From positions 62,001 to 126,000 of the forward strand of contig NZ_SDEA01000002.1 in the NCBI RefSeq assembly GCF_004522155.1: a stretch of DNA of 64,000 nt. Direction: 5' to 3'. The stretch's first letter is position 1. Each line of letters begins with the position of its first letter. Below are positions 1-19,302 of the stretch, one piece after another. The position numbers and the translations under genes were made by a program. Below the pieces are notes generated by a model. It did not search any database, was not told the origin of the DNA, and saw only the letters and a list, made by a program, of their open reading frames with translations. This DNA is from Paracoccus luteus. GTDB lineage: Bacteria > Pseudomonadota > Alphaproteobacteria > Rhodobacterales > Rhodobacteraceae.

Positions 1-2
1 CC

Positions 3-557
3 TCGGGCGGCGGGTCGGGGATCGAGGGGGGGCAGGCGCCGCAAACCCCCGCCGACGCGGCCGAGGCGTCGGCCGACGCCGCGCAGCGCCAGGATTTCGA
101 ACAGGCCGCCCGCGCCATCCAGGACCGCCTGACCGGCAGCGGGGCCGAATCGATGCAGCGCGTGAACCTGCTGCGCCACGTCGTCACCCGCATGACCGAC
201 GAGGGGCTGGTGATCGAGCTGGGGGACATCGTGGACGAACCCCTGTTCGCCGGCGAAACCGCCGATCCCACGCCCGTCCTGCGCGAACTGACGGGTATCC
301 TGGCCTCGGTCCTTGGGCAGGTCCGCAACCCCGTCGCGGTCAGCGGCCATGTGCGTGGTTATCCCGAGATGATGGTCGAAGACCCCGCATGGCCGCTGTC
401 GGACGACCGAGCGCATGGCGTGCGCAAGCTGCTGGCACAGGGCGGCATGGACCCCGACCGGGTCAGGCGCGTGACCGCACACGGCGACCGCCGCCCACGC
501 AACGCCAATCCGATGGACCCGGCCAACAACCGGGTCGAGGTGATTTTACTCAGATAG
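3..557 (+). CDS. motB: Flagellar motor protein MotB, C-terminal part (5' end outside window)
   Basis: The reading frame is open from the window edge to the TAG at 555-557, so only the C-terminal 184 residues are present. The end is an OmpA/MotB-type peptidoglycan-binding domain. A segment reading VSGHVRGYP corresponds to the V-x-G-H-T strand of the fold, and the closing NPMDPANNRVEVILLR matches the usual N-R-R-V-E/I motif. An Ala/Gly/Gln-rich linker precedes it. MotB is the inner-membrane stator subunit that anchors the MotA/B proton channel to peptidoglycan; the membrane segment would lie upstream. The flgE-flgK-flgL-flgI genes directly downstream support a flagellar role. An OmpA-family protein other than MotB is possible but less likely here. 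Confidence 0.8.
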   Translation, partial: SGGGSGIEGGQAPQTPADAAEASADAAQRQDFEQAARAIQDRLTGSGAESMQRVNLLRHVVTRMTDEGLVIELGDIVDEPLFAGETADPTPVLRELTGILASVLGQVRNPVAVSGHVRGYPEMMVEDPAWPLSDDRAHGVRKLLAQGGMDPDRVRRVTAHGDRRPRNANPMDPANNRVEVILLR

Positions 558-642
558 CCCGCCGAAAGGCGCGCGCGTTAGGGGGATGTTAAGCCCCGGC
601 GCGCAAGGTGGCGGCAACAACGACTCAGACAGGGTGACGTGC

Positions 643-1959
643 ATGTCGATCTCTTCGTCCCTCAACGCCGGCGTCGCCGGGCTTGCCGCCAACGCCACGC
701 GCCTGGCCGGCATCGCCGACAACATCGCGAATTCGGGCACTTTCGGATACAAGCGGGTGAACACCGAGTTCGAGGGCATGGTGATCAACCAGGCCCGCGG
801 CGCCGGCGTCTATTCGGCCGGTGGCGTGCGCGCCATGACCTCGCGGCTGATCGACGAAAAGGGGGCGCTGATCACTTCGGGGAACGCGCTCGACTTTGCG
901 ATCTCGGGGCGCGGGATGCTGCCGGTCATGCCCTCGGTCCTGCTGGGCGCGGGCATGGGCGACCGGCCGATGATGATGACCTCGACCGGGTCGTTCCGCC
1001 CCGACGCCGAAGGCGTGCTGCGGACCGATTCGGGGCTGGTGCTGATGGGGTGGCCGGCCAATTCGGACGGCACCATCCCGGTCAACACCCGCGACGCGGT
1101 GGGCGGGCTGGAACCCGTCATCCTGAACGCCAACCAGACCTCGGCCGACCCGACCACGGTGATGAGCCTGGGGATGAACCTTCCGGCGATGGACACGCGG
1201 TTCGGCGCGCCCGGCGACAGCCTGACCACCAAGGTCGAATATTTCGGCAACCTCGGCACGTCGGAATCGCTGAACATCACGTTCACGCCCACGGTGGCGG
1301 GCGCAGCGGGCCTTTCGAACACCTGGACGATGGTTATCCGCGATTCGGCAATGGACCCCGCGTCGAACGTGATCGGGGAATATACGCTGGTCTTCGACGA
1401 CAGCCAGACGATGGGGGGCACGCTGGCCTCGGTCACCACGGTCAGCGGCGGCGCCTATAACCCCGCGACCGGGGCGCTGGACCTGACGGTGGCAGGCGGG
1501 CCGATGACCGTCGGCATCGGCCGGACGGGCGACCCGAACGGGCTGACGCAGCTGGCCGACAGCTTCAAGCCCACGAACATCACCAAGGACGGCTCGCCCG
1601 TCGGCAACCTGACCGCGGTCGAGGTGGACGAGAACGGCTATATGCGCGCCACCTACGACACCGGCTTCATCCGCACGATCTATCAGATCCCGCTGGTGGA
1701 CGTGCCCAACCCCAACGGGCTGATCGCGCTGAACAACCAGACCTATCAGGTTTCGCCCAGCTCGGGGTCGTTCTTCCTGTGGGACGCGGGCGACGGGCCC
1801 ACCGGCGCGGTCGTGGGTTACGCCCGCGAGGGGTCCACCACCGACGTGGCCGCCGAACTGACCGACCTGATCCAGACGCAGCGGGCCTATTCGTCGAACG
1901 CCAAGGTCATCCAGACGGTGGACGAGATGCTGCAGGAAACCACCAACATCAAACGCTGA
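643..1959 (+). CDS. flgE: Flagellar hook protein FlgE
   Basis: FlgE polymerises into the hook that joins the flagellar rod to the filament. The N-terminus (MSISSSLNAGVAGLAANATR then LAGIADNIANSGTFGYKR) is the conserved D0 rod/hook motif. The C-terminus (LTDLIQTQRAYSSNAKVIQT) is the matching D0 helix seen in all axial proteins. The protein is 438 residues, normal for alphaproteobacterial FlgE. An ATG at 643 is preferred over an upstream in-frame codon at 586, because the D0 motif must be at the extreme N-terminus and AGGGTGA lies just upstream. flgK follows after 25 bp, so they are probably cotranscribed. Confidence 0.93.
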   Translation: MSISSSLNAGVAGLAANATRLAGIADNIANSGTFGYKRVNTEFEGMVINQARGAGVYSAGGVRAMTSRLIDEKGALITSGNALDFAISGRGMLPVMPSVLLGAGMGDRPMMMTSTGSFRPDAEGVLRTDSGLVLMGWPANSDGTIPVNTRDAVGGLEPVILNANQTSADPTTVMSLGMNLPAMDTRFGAPGDSLTTKVEYFGNLGTSESLNITFTPTVAGAAGLSNTWTMVIRDSAMDPASNVIGEYTLVFDDSQTMGGTLASVTTVSGGAYNPATGALDLTVAGGPMTVGIGRTGDPNGLTQLADSFKPTNITKDGSPVGNLTAVEVDENGYMRATYDTGFIRTIYQIPLVDVPNPNGLIALNNQTYQVSPSSGSFFLWDAGDGPTGAVVGYAREGSTTDVAAELTDLIQTQRAYSSNAKVIQTVDEMLQETTNIKR

Positions 1960-1984
1960 CCGGGGGGCCGCTGCCGCGGCGTGA

Positions 1985-3451
1985 ATGGCCATGAGCCTGT
2001 CGAACGCACTCTCGAACGCCATGTCGGGCCTCGCCGCCGCCTCGCGCGGGACCGAGGTGGTGGCGAGCAACCTTGCCAACGCCCTGACCCCCGGCTTTGC
2101 CCGGCGCGAGATGCAGCTGTCGCCCCGCCCCCACATCGCGGGCGGCGGCGGGGTGCATGTCGATGGCGTCACGCGGCTGGTCCGCGCCTCGGTCCTGGCG
2201 CAGACGCGAATCGCAGGGGCCGAAACCGCCCGCGCCGGAACGCTGGCCGCGTTCCACACCGGGCTCGAAGGCGCCTATGGCATCCCCGGCCAGCCCGGCG
2301 CGCTGACCACCCGTCTGGCCGATTTCGACGCGGCCCTGATCGCCGCCGCGGGCCGCCCGGAAAGCGAGACCCATAAGGCGCGCATCGTGTCGACCGCGCA
2401 GGCGCTGACCGGGGCGATCAACCAGATCGCGGACGGCATCCAGCAGGCGCGCGGCACCGCCGACCAGGCCATCGCGGCCGACGTGGACCGGCTGAACCAG
2501 GGGCTGACCCGGATTGCCGACCTGAACCGCAAGATCGCCGTGCAGCTGGCCAGCGGCGACGACGCGACCGCCCTTCAGGACGCCCGCCAGACCGAGATCG
2601 ACGCGGTCGCGCAAATCGTGCCGGTTCAGGAACTGCCGCGCGAGGGCGGCCGGGTGGCGCTGTTCAGCGCCTCCGGCGCGGTGCTGCTGGACGGGTCGCA
2701 GCCGGTGACGGTCGGGTTCGCGGCCGCGGGACCGATCACCCCGCAGATGGCCGCGGGAACGCCCCCGCTGTCGCGCCTGACGCTGGACGGGGTCGAGCTG
2801 ACGCCGGGCCAGATGCGGCTTTACGGCGGCGGGCGGATGGCCGCCAACTTTGCCATCCGCGACGACCAGGCGCCGCAGGCGCAGGCCCGGCTGGATGCGC
2901 TGGCCCGCGACCTGCACGACCGCTTTGCCGACCCGGCCGTCGATCCGACCCGCGCCGCGGGCCAGCCCGCGCTGCTGACCGATGGCGGGCAGCTTGCCAC
3001 CGCCGGATCCGAGGTCGGGCTGGCCGGCCGGCTGCGCCTGAACGCCGCGGTCCAGCCCGACCGGGGCGGCGCCCTGTGGCGGTTGCGCGACGGGCTGGGC
3101 GCCGCCGCCCCCGGACCGGCCGGCGATTCCGCCCTGCTTGGCGGGATGAGCCAGGCCCTCGCCGGCGCGCGAACGCCCGCGTCCGCCACGCTGTCGCCGG
3201 TCGCCCGCACGGCGGCGGCATTGGCGGGCGAACTGACGTCCATCGCCGCCAGCGACAGGCTGGCCGCGGAATCCGTGCAGACCGCGGCCGGTGCCCGTTC
3301 GGGCACGTTCCAGTCGATGATGCTGGCGGACGGCGTCGACAGCGACCGCGAGATGGAAAACCTGCTGCAGCTTGAACGCGCCTATGCGTCCAACGCCAAG
3401 GTGCTGCTGGCGGTCGACGAAATGCTGCAGACGATCCTGAGGATGACATGA
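1985..3451 (+). CDS. flgK: Flagellar hook-associated protein 1 FlgK
   Basis: FlgK (HAP1) forms the first junction layer between hook and filament. The 488-residue product starts with MSLSNALSNAMSGLAAASRG and the SNLANALTPGFARR motif, the diagnostic N-terminal D0 of HAP1. It ends with LLQLERAYASNAKVLLAVDE, the paired C-terminal D0 helix. A central region of lower conservation fits the exposed domains. The stop codon overlaps the flgL start (ATGA), so translation of the two junction proteins is probably coupled. Codon use is the same high-GC style as the neighbours. Confidence 0.94.
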   Translation: MAMSLSNALSNAMSGLAAASRGTEVVASNLANALTPGFARREMQLSPRPHIAGGGGVHVDGVTRLVRASVLAQTRIAGAETARAGTLAAFHTGLEGAYGIPGQPGALTTRLADFDAALIAAAGRPESETHKARIVSTAQALTGAINQIADGIQQARGTADQAIAADVDRLNQGLTRIADLNRKIAVQLASGDDATALQDARQTEIDAVAQIVPVQELPREGGRVALFSASGAVLLDGSQPVTVGFAAAGPITPQMAAGTPPLSRLTLDGVELTPGQMRLYGGGRMAANFAIRDDQAPQAQARLDALARDLHDRFADPAVDPTRAAGQPALLTDGGQLATAGSEVGLAGRLRLNAAVQPDRGGALWRLRDGLGAAAPGPAGDSALLGGMSQALAGARTPASATLSPVARTAAALAGELTSIAASDRLAAESVQTAAGARSGTFQSMMLADGVDSDREMENLLQLERAYASNAKVLLAVDEMLQTILRMT

Positions 3452-4464
3452 CAAGCCCGGTTTCCATTGGCGACCTGTCCCGCGCCACCTATCTGCGGCA
3501 GGCCAACGTGCTGCTCAGGTCGCGTCTGACGACCCTGACGCAAGAGGCGACCACGGGCGTCAAGGCCGACATTCCAGCGGCGCTGAACGGCAACATGGGC
3601 CATATCGCCCAGATCGAATCGCGCCTGACCGGCCTGTCCGCCTGGCGCCAGAACGCCGTCGCCGCGTCGGCCGAGTTCGCCGGGCTGCAGGACGCGATGG
3701 GCGCGATCCAGGACATCGTCGCCGAATCCGGCCCCGCCCTGCAAAGCGAGGCGGCGGTCGCCGATCCGGCCATGCTGGACCTGCGCTCGCGGCAGGCGGC
3801 CGAGGATCTGCGCTCGGTCGTGCGGTTCATGAATGTCGATGTCGGCGGCCGCTATCTGATGTCCGGCACCGCGACGCAGACGATGCCGGTGGCCGACCCC
3901 GACCTGATCCTTGCGTCGGTCCGCTCGGTCATCGCGGGCCAGCCGACGACCGCCGACATCGTCTCGGCCGTGGATGCGTGGTTCGATGCCCCGCCGGGCG
4001 GCGGCGGTTTCGCCGACGCGCATTTCGCGGGACGACAGGGCGGCTCGACCGTGATGGCGGTGGCGGCGGATGCCACGGTCGCGAACAACGTCACGGCGCT
4101 GGACCCCGCGTTTCGCGACACGATGAAAGGGCTGGTCTTGGCCACATTGGCGGGCGATTCCGCGCCGGATTTCACCCGGCAGCAGAAATCCGACCTGATC
4201 GGGGCTGCCGGACGGCGGCTGTCGGCCGGCAATCATCAGCTGACCGCGCTGCGCGCGACGGTCGGCTTGGCTCAGGAAACCATCGAACAGGCCGACACCC
4301 GCAACGGCGCCCAGCAGACCGCCCTGTCGCTGGCGCGGTCCGCCCTGCTGGCGGCGGACCCCTATGAAACCGCCTCGGCGCTGACCGAGACCGAAAGCAA
4401 CCTGCAGAATCTGTATGCCCTGACCGCGCGCCTGTCGCGGCTGTCACTGACGGATTACCTATGA
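3448..4464 (+). CDS. flgL: Flagellar hook-associated protein 3 FlgL
   Basis: The 338-residue product is the second hook-filament junction protein (HAP3) and is flagellin-like. The N-terminal part has the axial-protein pattern, with polar helices and an LTTLTQEATTGVKADIP segment like the flagellin/HAP3 QxxxGxRxxxP motif. The C-terminus (TETESNLQNLYALTARLSRL) resembles the flagellin C-terminal helix. The gene overlaps flgK by 4 bp and flgI by 4 bp. The family is weakly conserved, but position directly after flgK makes the assignment strong. The middle of the protein has no recognisable domain. Confidence 0.88.
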   Translation: MTSPVSIGDLSRATYLRQANVLLRSRLTTLTQEATTGVKADIPAALNGNMGHIAQIESRLTGLSAWRQNAVAASAEFAGLQDAMGAIQDIVAESGPALQSEAAVADPAMLDLRSRQAAEDLRSVVRFMNVDVGGRYLMSGTATQTMPVADPDLILASVRSVIAGQPTTADIVSAVDAWFDAPPGGGGFADAHFAGRQGGSTVMAVAADATVANNVTALDPAFRDTMKGLVLATLAGDSAPDFTRQQKSDLIGAAGRRLSAGNHQLTALRATVGLAQETIEQADTRNGAQQTALSLARSALLAADPYETASALTETESNLQNLYALTARLSRLSLTDYL

Positions 4465-5564
4465 CCCGCCTTTTCCGGCTTGCCCTGATGCTGCTGCTGG
4501 TGCCTGTGATCGCGTGGTCGGCGCCGGTCCGCATCAAGGATCTTGCGACCATCGACGGTGTGCGCGGCAACGACCTGGTCGGCTATGGGCTGGTCGTGGG
4601 CCTGAACGGCACCGGCGACAGCGTCCGCAACGCCCCCTATACCGAGGAGATGCTGGCCGGGATCCTGGAACGGCTGGGCGTCAACGTCACCGACGAAAGC
4701 TTCCGGCCCAAGAACGTGGCGGCCGTGATGGTGACCGGCACGCTGCCGCCGTTCGCGCGCGCGGGCAGCCAGATCGACGTGACGGTGTCCGCGATCGGCG
4801 ACGCGAAAAGCCTGCTGGGCGGCACGCTGGTGATGACCGCGCTGAACGCCGCCGACGGGCAGGTCTATGCCGTGGCCCAAGGGTCGATCATCGCCGGCGG
4901 CGCGTCCGCGCAGGGCGACGGGGCCAGCGTGGTCCAGGGCGTGCCGACGGCGGGCAGCATCCCCGCCGGCGCCCGGGTCGAGCGCGAGGTCGACTTTGAC
5001 TTCTCAACGATGTCCAGCTTTCGCATCGCGCTGAGATCGGCCGATTTCACGACCGCGGCCCGGATGGAAAAGGCCATCAACGACGACTTGGGCGACGGCG
5101 TGGCGACGCTGATGGATTCGGGGACGATCGCGATCGATTCGTCCAGCCTGGGGCGGGTCAACCCGGCGCGGCTGGTGGGCCGGATCGAAAACATCGCGGT
5201 CGAGCCGGAAAGCAAGGCCCGCGTCGTGGTCGACCACAAGTCGGGCACCATCGTCATGGGCGAGGATGTCCGCATCTCGCGCGTGGCGGTGTCGCAGGGC
5301 AACCTGACGCTGCGGGTGCGCGAAACGCCGATGGTGTCGCAGCCGAACCCGTTCTCGCCCGGCGATACGGTGGTGGTGCCGCGGACCGATGCGTCGGTCA
5401 CGCAAGAGCCGGGGATCGGCTTTGCCGAGGTCAGCGGCGAATCGTCGCTGTCGGACGTGGTGGCGGGGTTGAACGCGCTGGGCGTCCGGCCGCGCGAGCT
5501 GATCGACATCCTGAAAGCCGTGCACGCCGCAGGCGCGCTTCACGCCGAGTTTGTGGTGAACTGA
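4461..5564 (+). CDS. flgI: Flagellar P-ring protein FlgI
   Basis: FlgI assembles the P-ring, the bushing of the flagellar rod in the peptidoglycan layer of Gram-negative bacteria. The N-terminus is a Sec signal peptide (hydrophobic LALMLLLVPVIAWSA), as required for this periplasmic protein. Hallmark segments include VRIKDLATIDGVRGNDLVGY, GLVVGLNGTGDS and, near the end, LSDVVAGLNALGVRPRELI with ILKAVHAAGALHAE. Length 367 residues is typical. The ATG overlaps the flgL stop. It is the last gene of the flagellar run in this window; the next gene is on the other strand. Confidence 0.96.
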   Translation: MTRLFRLALMLLLVPVIAWSAPVRIKDLATIDGVRGNDLVGYGLVVGLNGTGDSVRNAPYTEEMLAGILERLGVNVTDESFRPKNVAAVMVTGTLPPFARAGSQIDVTVSAIGDAKSLLGGTLVMTALNAADGQVYAVAQGSIIAGGASAQGDGASVVQGVPTAGSIPAGARVEREVDFDFSTMSSFRIALRSADFTTAARMEKAINDDLGDGVATLMDSGTIAIDSSSLGRVNPARLVGRIENIAVEPESKARVVVDHKSGTIVMGEDVRISRVAVSQGNLTLRVRETPMVSQPNPFSPGDTVVVPRTDASVTQEPGIGFAEVSGESSLSDVVAGLNALGVRPRELIDILKAVHAAGALHAEFVVN

Positions 5565-6006
5565 GGCGGCATCGCCGATCCCGGCGGTATTTTCAGGCGC
5601 TGCGGTGGTCCTTGTCCTTGCCATTTCCATATGGCGCGGGGGCAACACCGCCTTTGTGCAAGAACGGGCGGCTGCGCTGCAAAGCTGCGGCCGATGCCCA
5701 GGGGCGCGGACGCCGCGGAGCGCGCCTTGGCCTTTCCCCGGGTCTCCGCTTAGCCTCGCCCCCGCGTCCGCCTTTCCCTCACTTCCAGCCTCAGCCGCGC
5801 CCCCGCGTCCGCCTTCCCCTCCCTTGCAACCTCGGCCGCGCCCCGCCTCAGCCTTCCCCTCACTTCCAACCTCAGCCTCGACCCCGGCACGCTCAGCCCC
5901 CGGCTGCGGCAGCGGCAGGCTGTGGACCCGTAAGCCCGCACCCACAGCCTTGAACGGGCGACGAGGACTGCGGCGAGGTCGCTGCGAGCCGGCGTCTCGT
6001 GGCGGG
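5565..6006. other. Intergenic stretch between flgI and ndvB
   Basis: This 442-bp gap between convergent genes has no supported coding region. Long frames that cross it belong to the antisense shadow of ndvB. It contains a C-rich degenerate tandem repeat (listed separately). No clear hairpin plus T-run was found for flgI or ndvB. Confidence 0.6.
5754..5890. repeat. Degenerate 35-41 bp tandem repeat, about 3.5 units
   Basis: Units begin at 5754, 5789, 5830 and 5870. Each begins CCTCRGCC or CCTCGCC, continues with a CCGCGYCC-type block and CCTTYCCCTC, and ends near CTTCCAR or CTTGCAA. Unit lengths are 35, 41 and 40 bp, and the last unit is partial. The copies differ by substitutions and small indels, so this is an old tandem array in the ndvB 3' flank. 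No function is apparent. Confidence 0.7.
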
Positions 6007-16405
<10,399 letters not shown>

Positions 16406-16450
16406 GCGCGGACGCCCGGCATCCGGAATGTCGATGTCTGGTCAGAGGAT

Positions 16451-16464
16451 TGGTGGAGCCGAGG
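16451..16464. repeat. attL: 14-bp copy of the tRNA-Ala 3' end
   Basis: The sequence TGGTGGAGCCGAGG is identical to the terminal 14 bp (CCA end included) of the tRNA-Ala gene at 35546-35559. It sits between the host pgm gene and the integrase gene, as expected for the displaced tRNA fragment. Here it is also part of a perfect inverted repeat, TTGGTGGA at 16450-16457 and TCCACCAA at 16465-16472 around a 7-nt centre, which resembles a tyrosine-recombinase core site. Confidence 0.8.
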
Positions 16465-16597
16465 TCCACCAAACCCAAGTCTCGCGCAGTCTGTAGGCGT
16501 CTATTATCCCAAATAATATGTGGGTTTTCCTTGTGCGGAGAGTCCAGAGCCGTCTATTGTTACCCCACGAAATCTTGCCCTGCGCGTGGGGGAAGCT

Positions 16598-17791
16598 GTG
16601 GGGTCGAAGGTGGCAAAGCCCAAGAACGGACTGACTGCCCTGTTCGTGAAGAACGTGTCGGAGCCCGGCAAGTATGGCGACGGCAACGGCCTCTACCTGG
16701 TCGTGGGTCCCAACGGTGCGAAGCGGTGGGAGCAGCGGCTGACCATCCAGGGCAAGCGCTGCGATTGCGGCCACGGATCGGTCGGACTGGTCAACCTTGC
16801 CGATGCCCGGGAAAAGGCGCTCGCATACCGCAAGATTGCGCGGGCTGGGGGCGACCCCCGCAAGACGAAGGACGGCGATGCGGCCGTGCCCACGTTCGAG
16901 CAGGCAGCGCACACGGTTCATGAGGGGCTAGTCGCAACCTGGAGCAACGAGAAGCACGGACGCGACTTCATCAACTCCCTCCAGATGTATGCCTTCCCGA
17001 AGATCGGCTCCCTCCTCGTCTCCGAGGTCGGCTCCTCCGACATGCTGCGGGTGCTGGCGCCGATCTGGACGACCAAGAACGAGACGGCGCGCCGCGTCTA
17101 TCAGCGCATCGAGACCGTCCTGCAGTGGGCAGCAGCCAAGGAATGGCGCGACGGGACGCCCGGCCATGCCACGCTGAAAGGGTTGCCGAAGGTGCGGCGA
17201 CTGAAGGCCCACATGAAGTCCCTGCCCTACACGAAGGTGCCCGGCTTCATTGACGAGCTGCGCGCGTCCGATGCGCTGCCGCAGACCAAGTGGTGTCTGG
17301 AGTTCATCATCCTCACGGCGGTCCGGTCGTCGGAGGCGCGGGGCGCACGGTGGCAGGAGATCAACCTATCAGAGGCGAAGTGGACCATTCCCGCCGCGCG
17401 AATCAAGATGCGCCGCGACCACGTGGTGCCCCTCTCGCCCCGCGCCGTCCAGATCCTCGAGGAAGTGAAAGCCCTCTTCGGGTCGGATGGATACGTCTTC
17501 CCGGGTGAGCGAAAAGGGCGCCCCCTCTCAGACGTGACCCTGTCCGGCCGCGTGAAGGACATGGGGCACGACGTCACTGTTCACGGGTTCCGCACCTCGT
17601 TCCGGACGTGGTCGCAAGAGCGCACGAACTTCCCCCGCGAGATTTGCGAAGCTGCCCTTGCACACCTTGTCGGCGACGAGGTCGAGCGCGCCTATGCCCG
17701 TTCCGACGTCTTGGATAAGCGCCGGGAGCTGATGGAAGCATGGGCCGACTATCTGGCGCGAGAGCGCGGAAAGGTGGTGCGCATTGGATGA
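16598..17791 (+). CDS. int: P4-type tyrosine recombinase/integrase
   Basis: This is a site-specific integrase with an N-terminal DUF4102-like arm-binding domain (YGDGNGLYLVV, then NLADAREKALAYRKIARAGG). The C-terminal catalytic domain keeps the family residues: Arg243 in AVRSSEARGARW, His329 and Arg332 in VHGFRTSFRTW, His356 in LAHLVG and the nucleophile Tyr366 in AYARSD. The GTG at 16598 with GGGGGAAG upstream is preferred; an ATG at 16520 would add 26 residues of doubtful character. It lies about 130 bp inside the left repeat and presumably excises and inserts the island at tRNA-Ala. A 6-bp-arm palindrome at 16502-16518 could be its operator. The next gene overlaps its 3' end by 8 bp. Confidence 0.95.
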   Translation: MGSKVAKPKNGLTALFVKNVSEPGKYGDGNGLYLVVGPNGAKRWEQRLTIQGKRCDCGHGSVGLVNLADAREKALAYRKIARAGGDPRKTKDGDAAVPTFEQAAHTVHEGLVATWSNEKHGRDFINSLQMYAFPKIGSLLVSEVGSSDMLRVLAPIWTTKNETARRVYQRIETVLQWAAAKEWRDGTPGHATLKGLPKVRRLKAHMKSLPYTKVPGFIDELRASDALPQTKWCLEFIILTAVRSSEARGARWQEINLSEAKWTIPAARIKMRRDHVVPLSPRAVQILEEVKALFGSDGYVFPGERKGRPLSDVTLSGRVKDMGHDVTVHGFRTSFRTWSQERTNFPREICEAALAHLVGDEVERAYARSDVLDKRRELMEAWADYLARERGKVVRIG

Positions 17792-18659
17792 CGACACGAG
17801 CAATCGCCGATCAGCCCTCGCTGATGCGCTGAGCAGGACCGAAAGGGACATGTATGTGCCGCCGGCGCTGTATCGCAGGGAAGATGTCGAGGCGCTTTCA
17901 TCGCGTCTTACTGCTGATTTCTACGCACAAAAGGCTGCGCGTGACGTAATTTACGCAGCGGTTTCGAGGTGGGCCGGAGTGATGGTTGAGCCAGGGGGGC
18001 AGATCCCGATCGTCCGCGACGGTCAAGTCGTAGAGTGGCGCGGCGGGCTCCCTATCTTCGATCATGTCACTCCGATCCTGACGGCTGCCAGGTTGGCACC
18101 GGTATCGCGGCTTAAGGCCGAAAGGGCGCAGTTGAGGAAGCTGCTGGATGCGCTGCAGACGGCCCGCCAATGCATGGAAGAACTTGAGCTAGAGTTCAGT
18201 CCTGCACTCGACCGCACATGGCAATCAGGTGGGCGCGGACGGGGTGAGCCAGTCGACATTGTCCACGCGCTCGGCATCGAGCAGGCACTGGCTATTTCGC
18301 TACATGGGGCTATGCGAAACATCCGCATCCGCCTGAAAGACCTCGAAGAGGAGCTTGCACTGCAGCCATCCGGAAGGGGAAGGCCAAAGATCCGCCCAGC
18401 GCACGAGGTCGCGAGGGCTTTTGCCGAGCTCTATGCCCGAGTAACCGGAAGACGGCCGACGTGCAGCGTGAGTGACGGTATGTTCTCCGGAGACTTCGCG
18501 CCAATGCTACGGGACTTGTTCGATGCCTTCGGGTGGACATCGACTGACATTCGAGGTCCGGGCAGCGCGGCGGTTGAGGCCATCACCGATGAGTATCTTC
18601 GCAGCTGCGAGCCCCTGAAAATTATCCCGTTCGGTGGACTTCTTGGGTCGCCGCGATGA
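17784..18659 (+). CDS. Hypothetical protein downstream of integrase
   Basis: I do not recognise this 291-residue protein. It starts with TTG at 17784, overlapping the integrase stop and preceded by GGAAAGG at a good distance; an ATG at 17850 is an alternative start (269 residues). The sequence is soluble and charged, with a likely helical stretch in the middle (SRLKAERAQLRKLLDALQ and IRLKDLEEELA). It then has a basic GRGRPKIRPAHEVARAF segment that could touch nucleic acid. Overlap with int suggests cotranscription. GC content is lower than in the host flank. Confidence 0.7.
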   Translation: MDDDTSNRRSALADALSRTERDMYVPPALYRREDVEALSSRLTADFYAQKAARDVIYAAVSRWAGVMVEPGGQIPIVRDGQVVEWRGGLPIFDHVTPILTAARLAPVSRLKAERAQLRKLLDALQTARQCMEELELEFSPALDRTWQSGGRGRGEPVDIVHALGIEQALAISLHGAMRNIRIRLKDLEEELALQPSGRGRPKIRPAHEVARAFAELYARVTGRRPTCSVSDGMFSGDFAPMLRDLFDAFGWTSTDIRGPGSAAVEAITDEYLRSCEPLKIIPFGGLLGSPR

Positions 18660-19010
18660 TTGCGCCATCCCGTAATGTCCCGCCATGTTCAGGACAGTCT
18701 AGGTTCGCTCGCTGCCGAGCGCCGGTGGTTTTCCACAGGTTCGGTCACGCCTCGAGGAGAAAGAAATTGATCCAGCAGAGGTAAGCCGCGAATCTAGGAG
18801 ACGTTGGAAAGGAAAAGGATCCGCAACCCCCAACTACCACGAAAGGGGCTGCGGACCCGGTCTGGAAGAAGTTTAGCCGCTCACTTCCGACCCCTTCCTA
18901 ACACCGCCGCGGACGATGCGTCCACGGAAAAGACGAAGTCCTGCATGGCCGCCGTCTGTGCAGTCTCTCAACTTGCCCGGTTCTTGCCGGGCGGAATGGA
19001 AGGGTCAGAA
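18660..19010. other. Non-coding region before the alpA/replication genes
   Basis: This 351-bp gap has no convincing gene; an open frame from 18804 merely runs into alpA. It holds a DnaA-box-like TTTTCCACA at 18729-18737. It also holds an imperfect inverted repeat (CCGCAACCCC at 18821-18830 with GGGGCTGCGG at 18845-18854, 9 of 10 paired) and a perfect hairpin GCCCGG-TTCTTG-CCGGGC at 18975-18992 just upstream of alpA. Possible roles are promoter/operator or replication control for the operon that follows. This is inference from position. Confidence 0.45.
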
Positions 19011-19196
19011 ATGACGAAGCACCTCCGCATGCCTGCGGTCATGGAAGTCACTGGCCTCGGCCGCTCAACCATCTATGCGCTGATGTCTCAAGGGAAGTTC
19101 CCCACCCCCGTCAAGCTCGGTTCCCGCGCCGTGGCATGGCCTGAAACGGTCGTTGCCGAGTGGCTGAACTCGCGCCCGAGCGCAGTCGCCGCATAA
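19011..19196 (+). CDS. alpA: AlpA-family regulator/excisionase-like HTH protein
   Basis: The 61-residue product is a compact MerR-like helix-turn-helix: LRMPAVMEVTGLGRSTIYAL followed by MSQGKFPTPVKLGSRAVAW and a C-terminal ETVVAEWLNSR. This is the classic AlpA pattern. Family members activate the integrase or act as excisionase in P4-like elements. The ATG at 19011 is chosen because the domain begins there and GGAAGGG precedes it; the frame upstream to 18804 reads as non-coding. It opens the replication block of the island. Confidence 0.88.
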   Translation: MTKHLRMPAVMEVTGLGRSTIYALMSQGKFPTPVKLGSRAVAWPETVVAEWLNSRPSAVAA

Positions 19197-19302
19197 CGAA
19201 ACCGCCACCCTTGGGCGAGGGCGGCGGCGCATTCGTTGATCGGTATGGGATACCGCAGAGATAGCGCAACGCGCCCTTGCCCGCAAGAGTCGAGGCAAGG
19301 CA

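Noticed and set aside
625..2259. A 544-codon - strand frame opposite flgE and flgK
   Set aside because: Antisense shadow in high-GC DNA; the + strand has clear flagellar motifs.
18804..19010. N-terminal extension of the AlpA-like gene
   Set aside because: The AlpA domain starts at the ATG at 19011, where a good ribosome site is present; upstream sequence contains hairpins and reads as non-coding.
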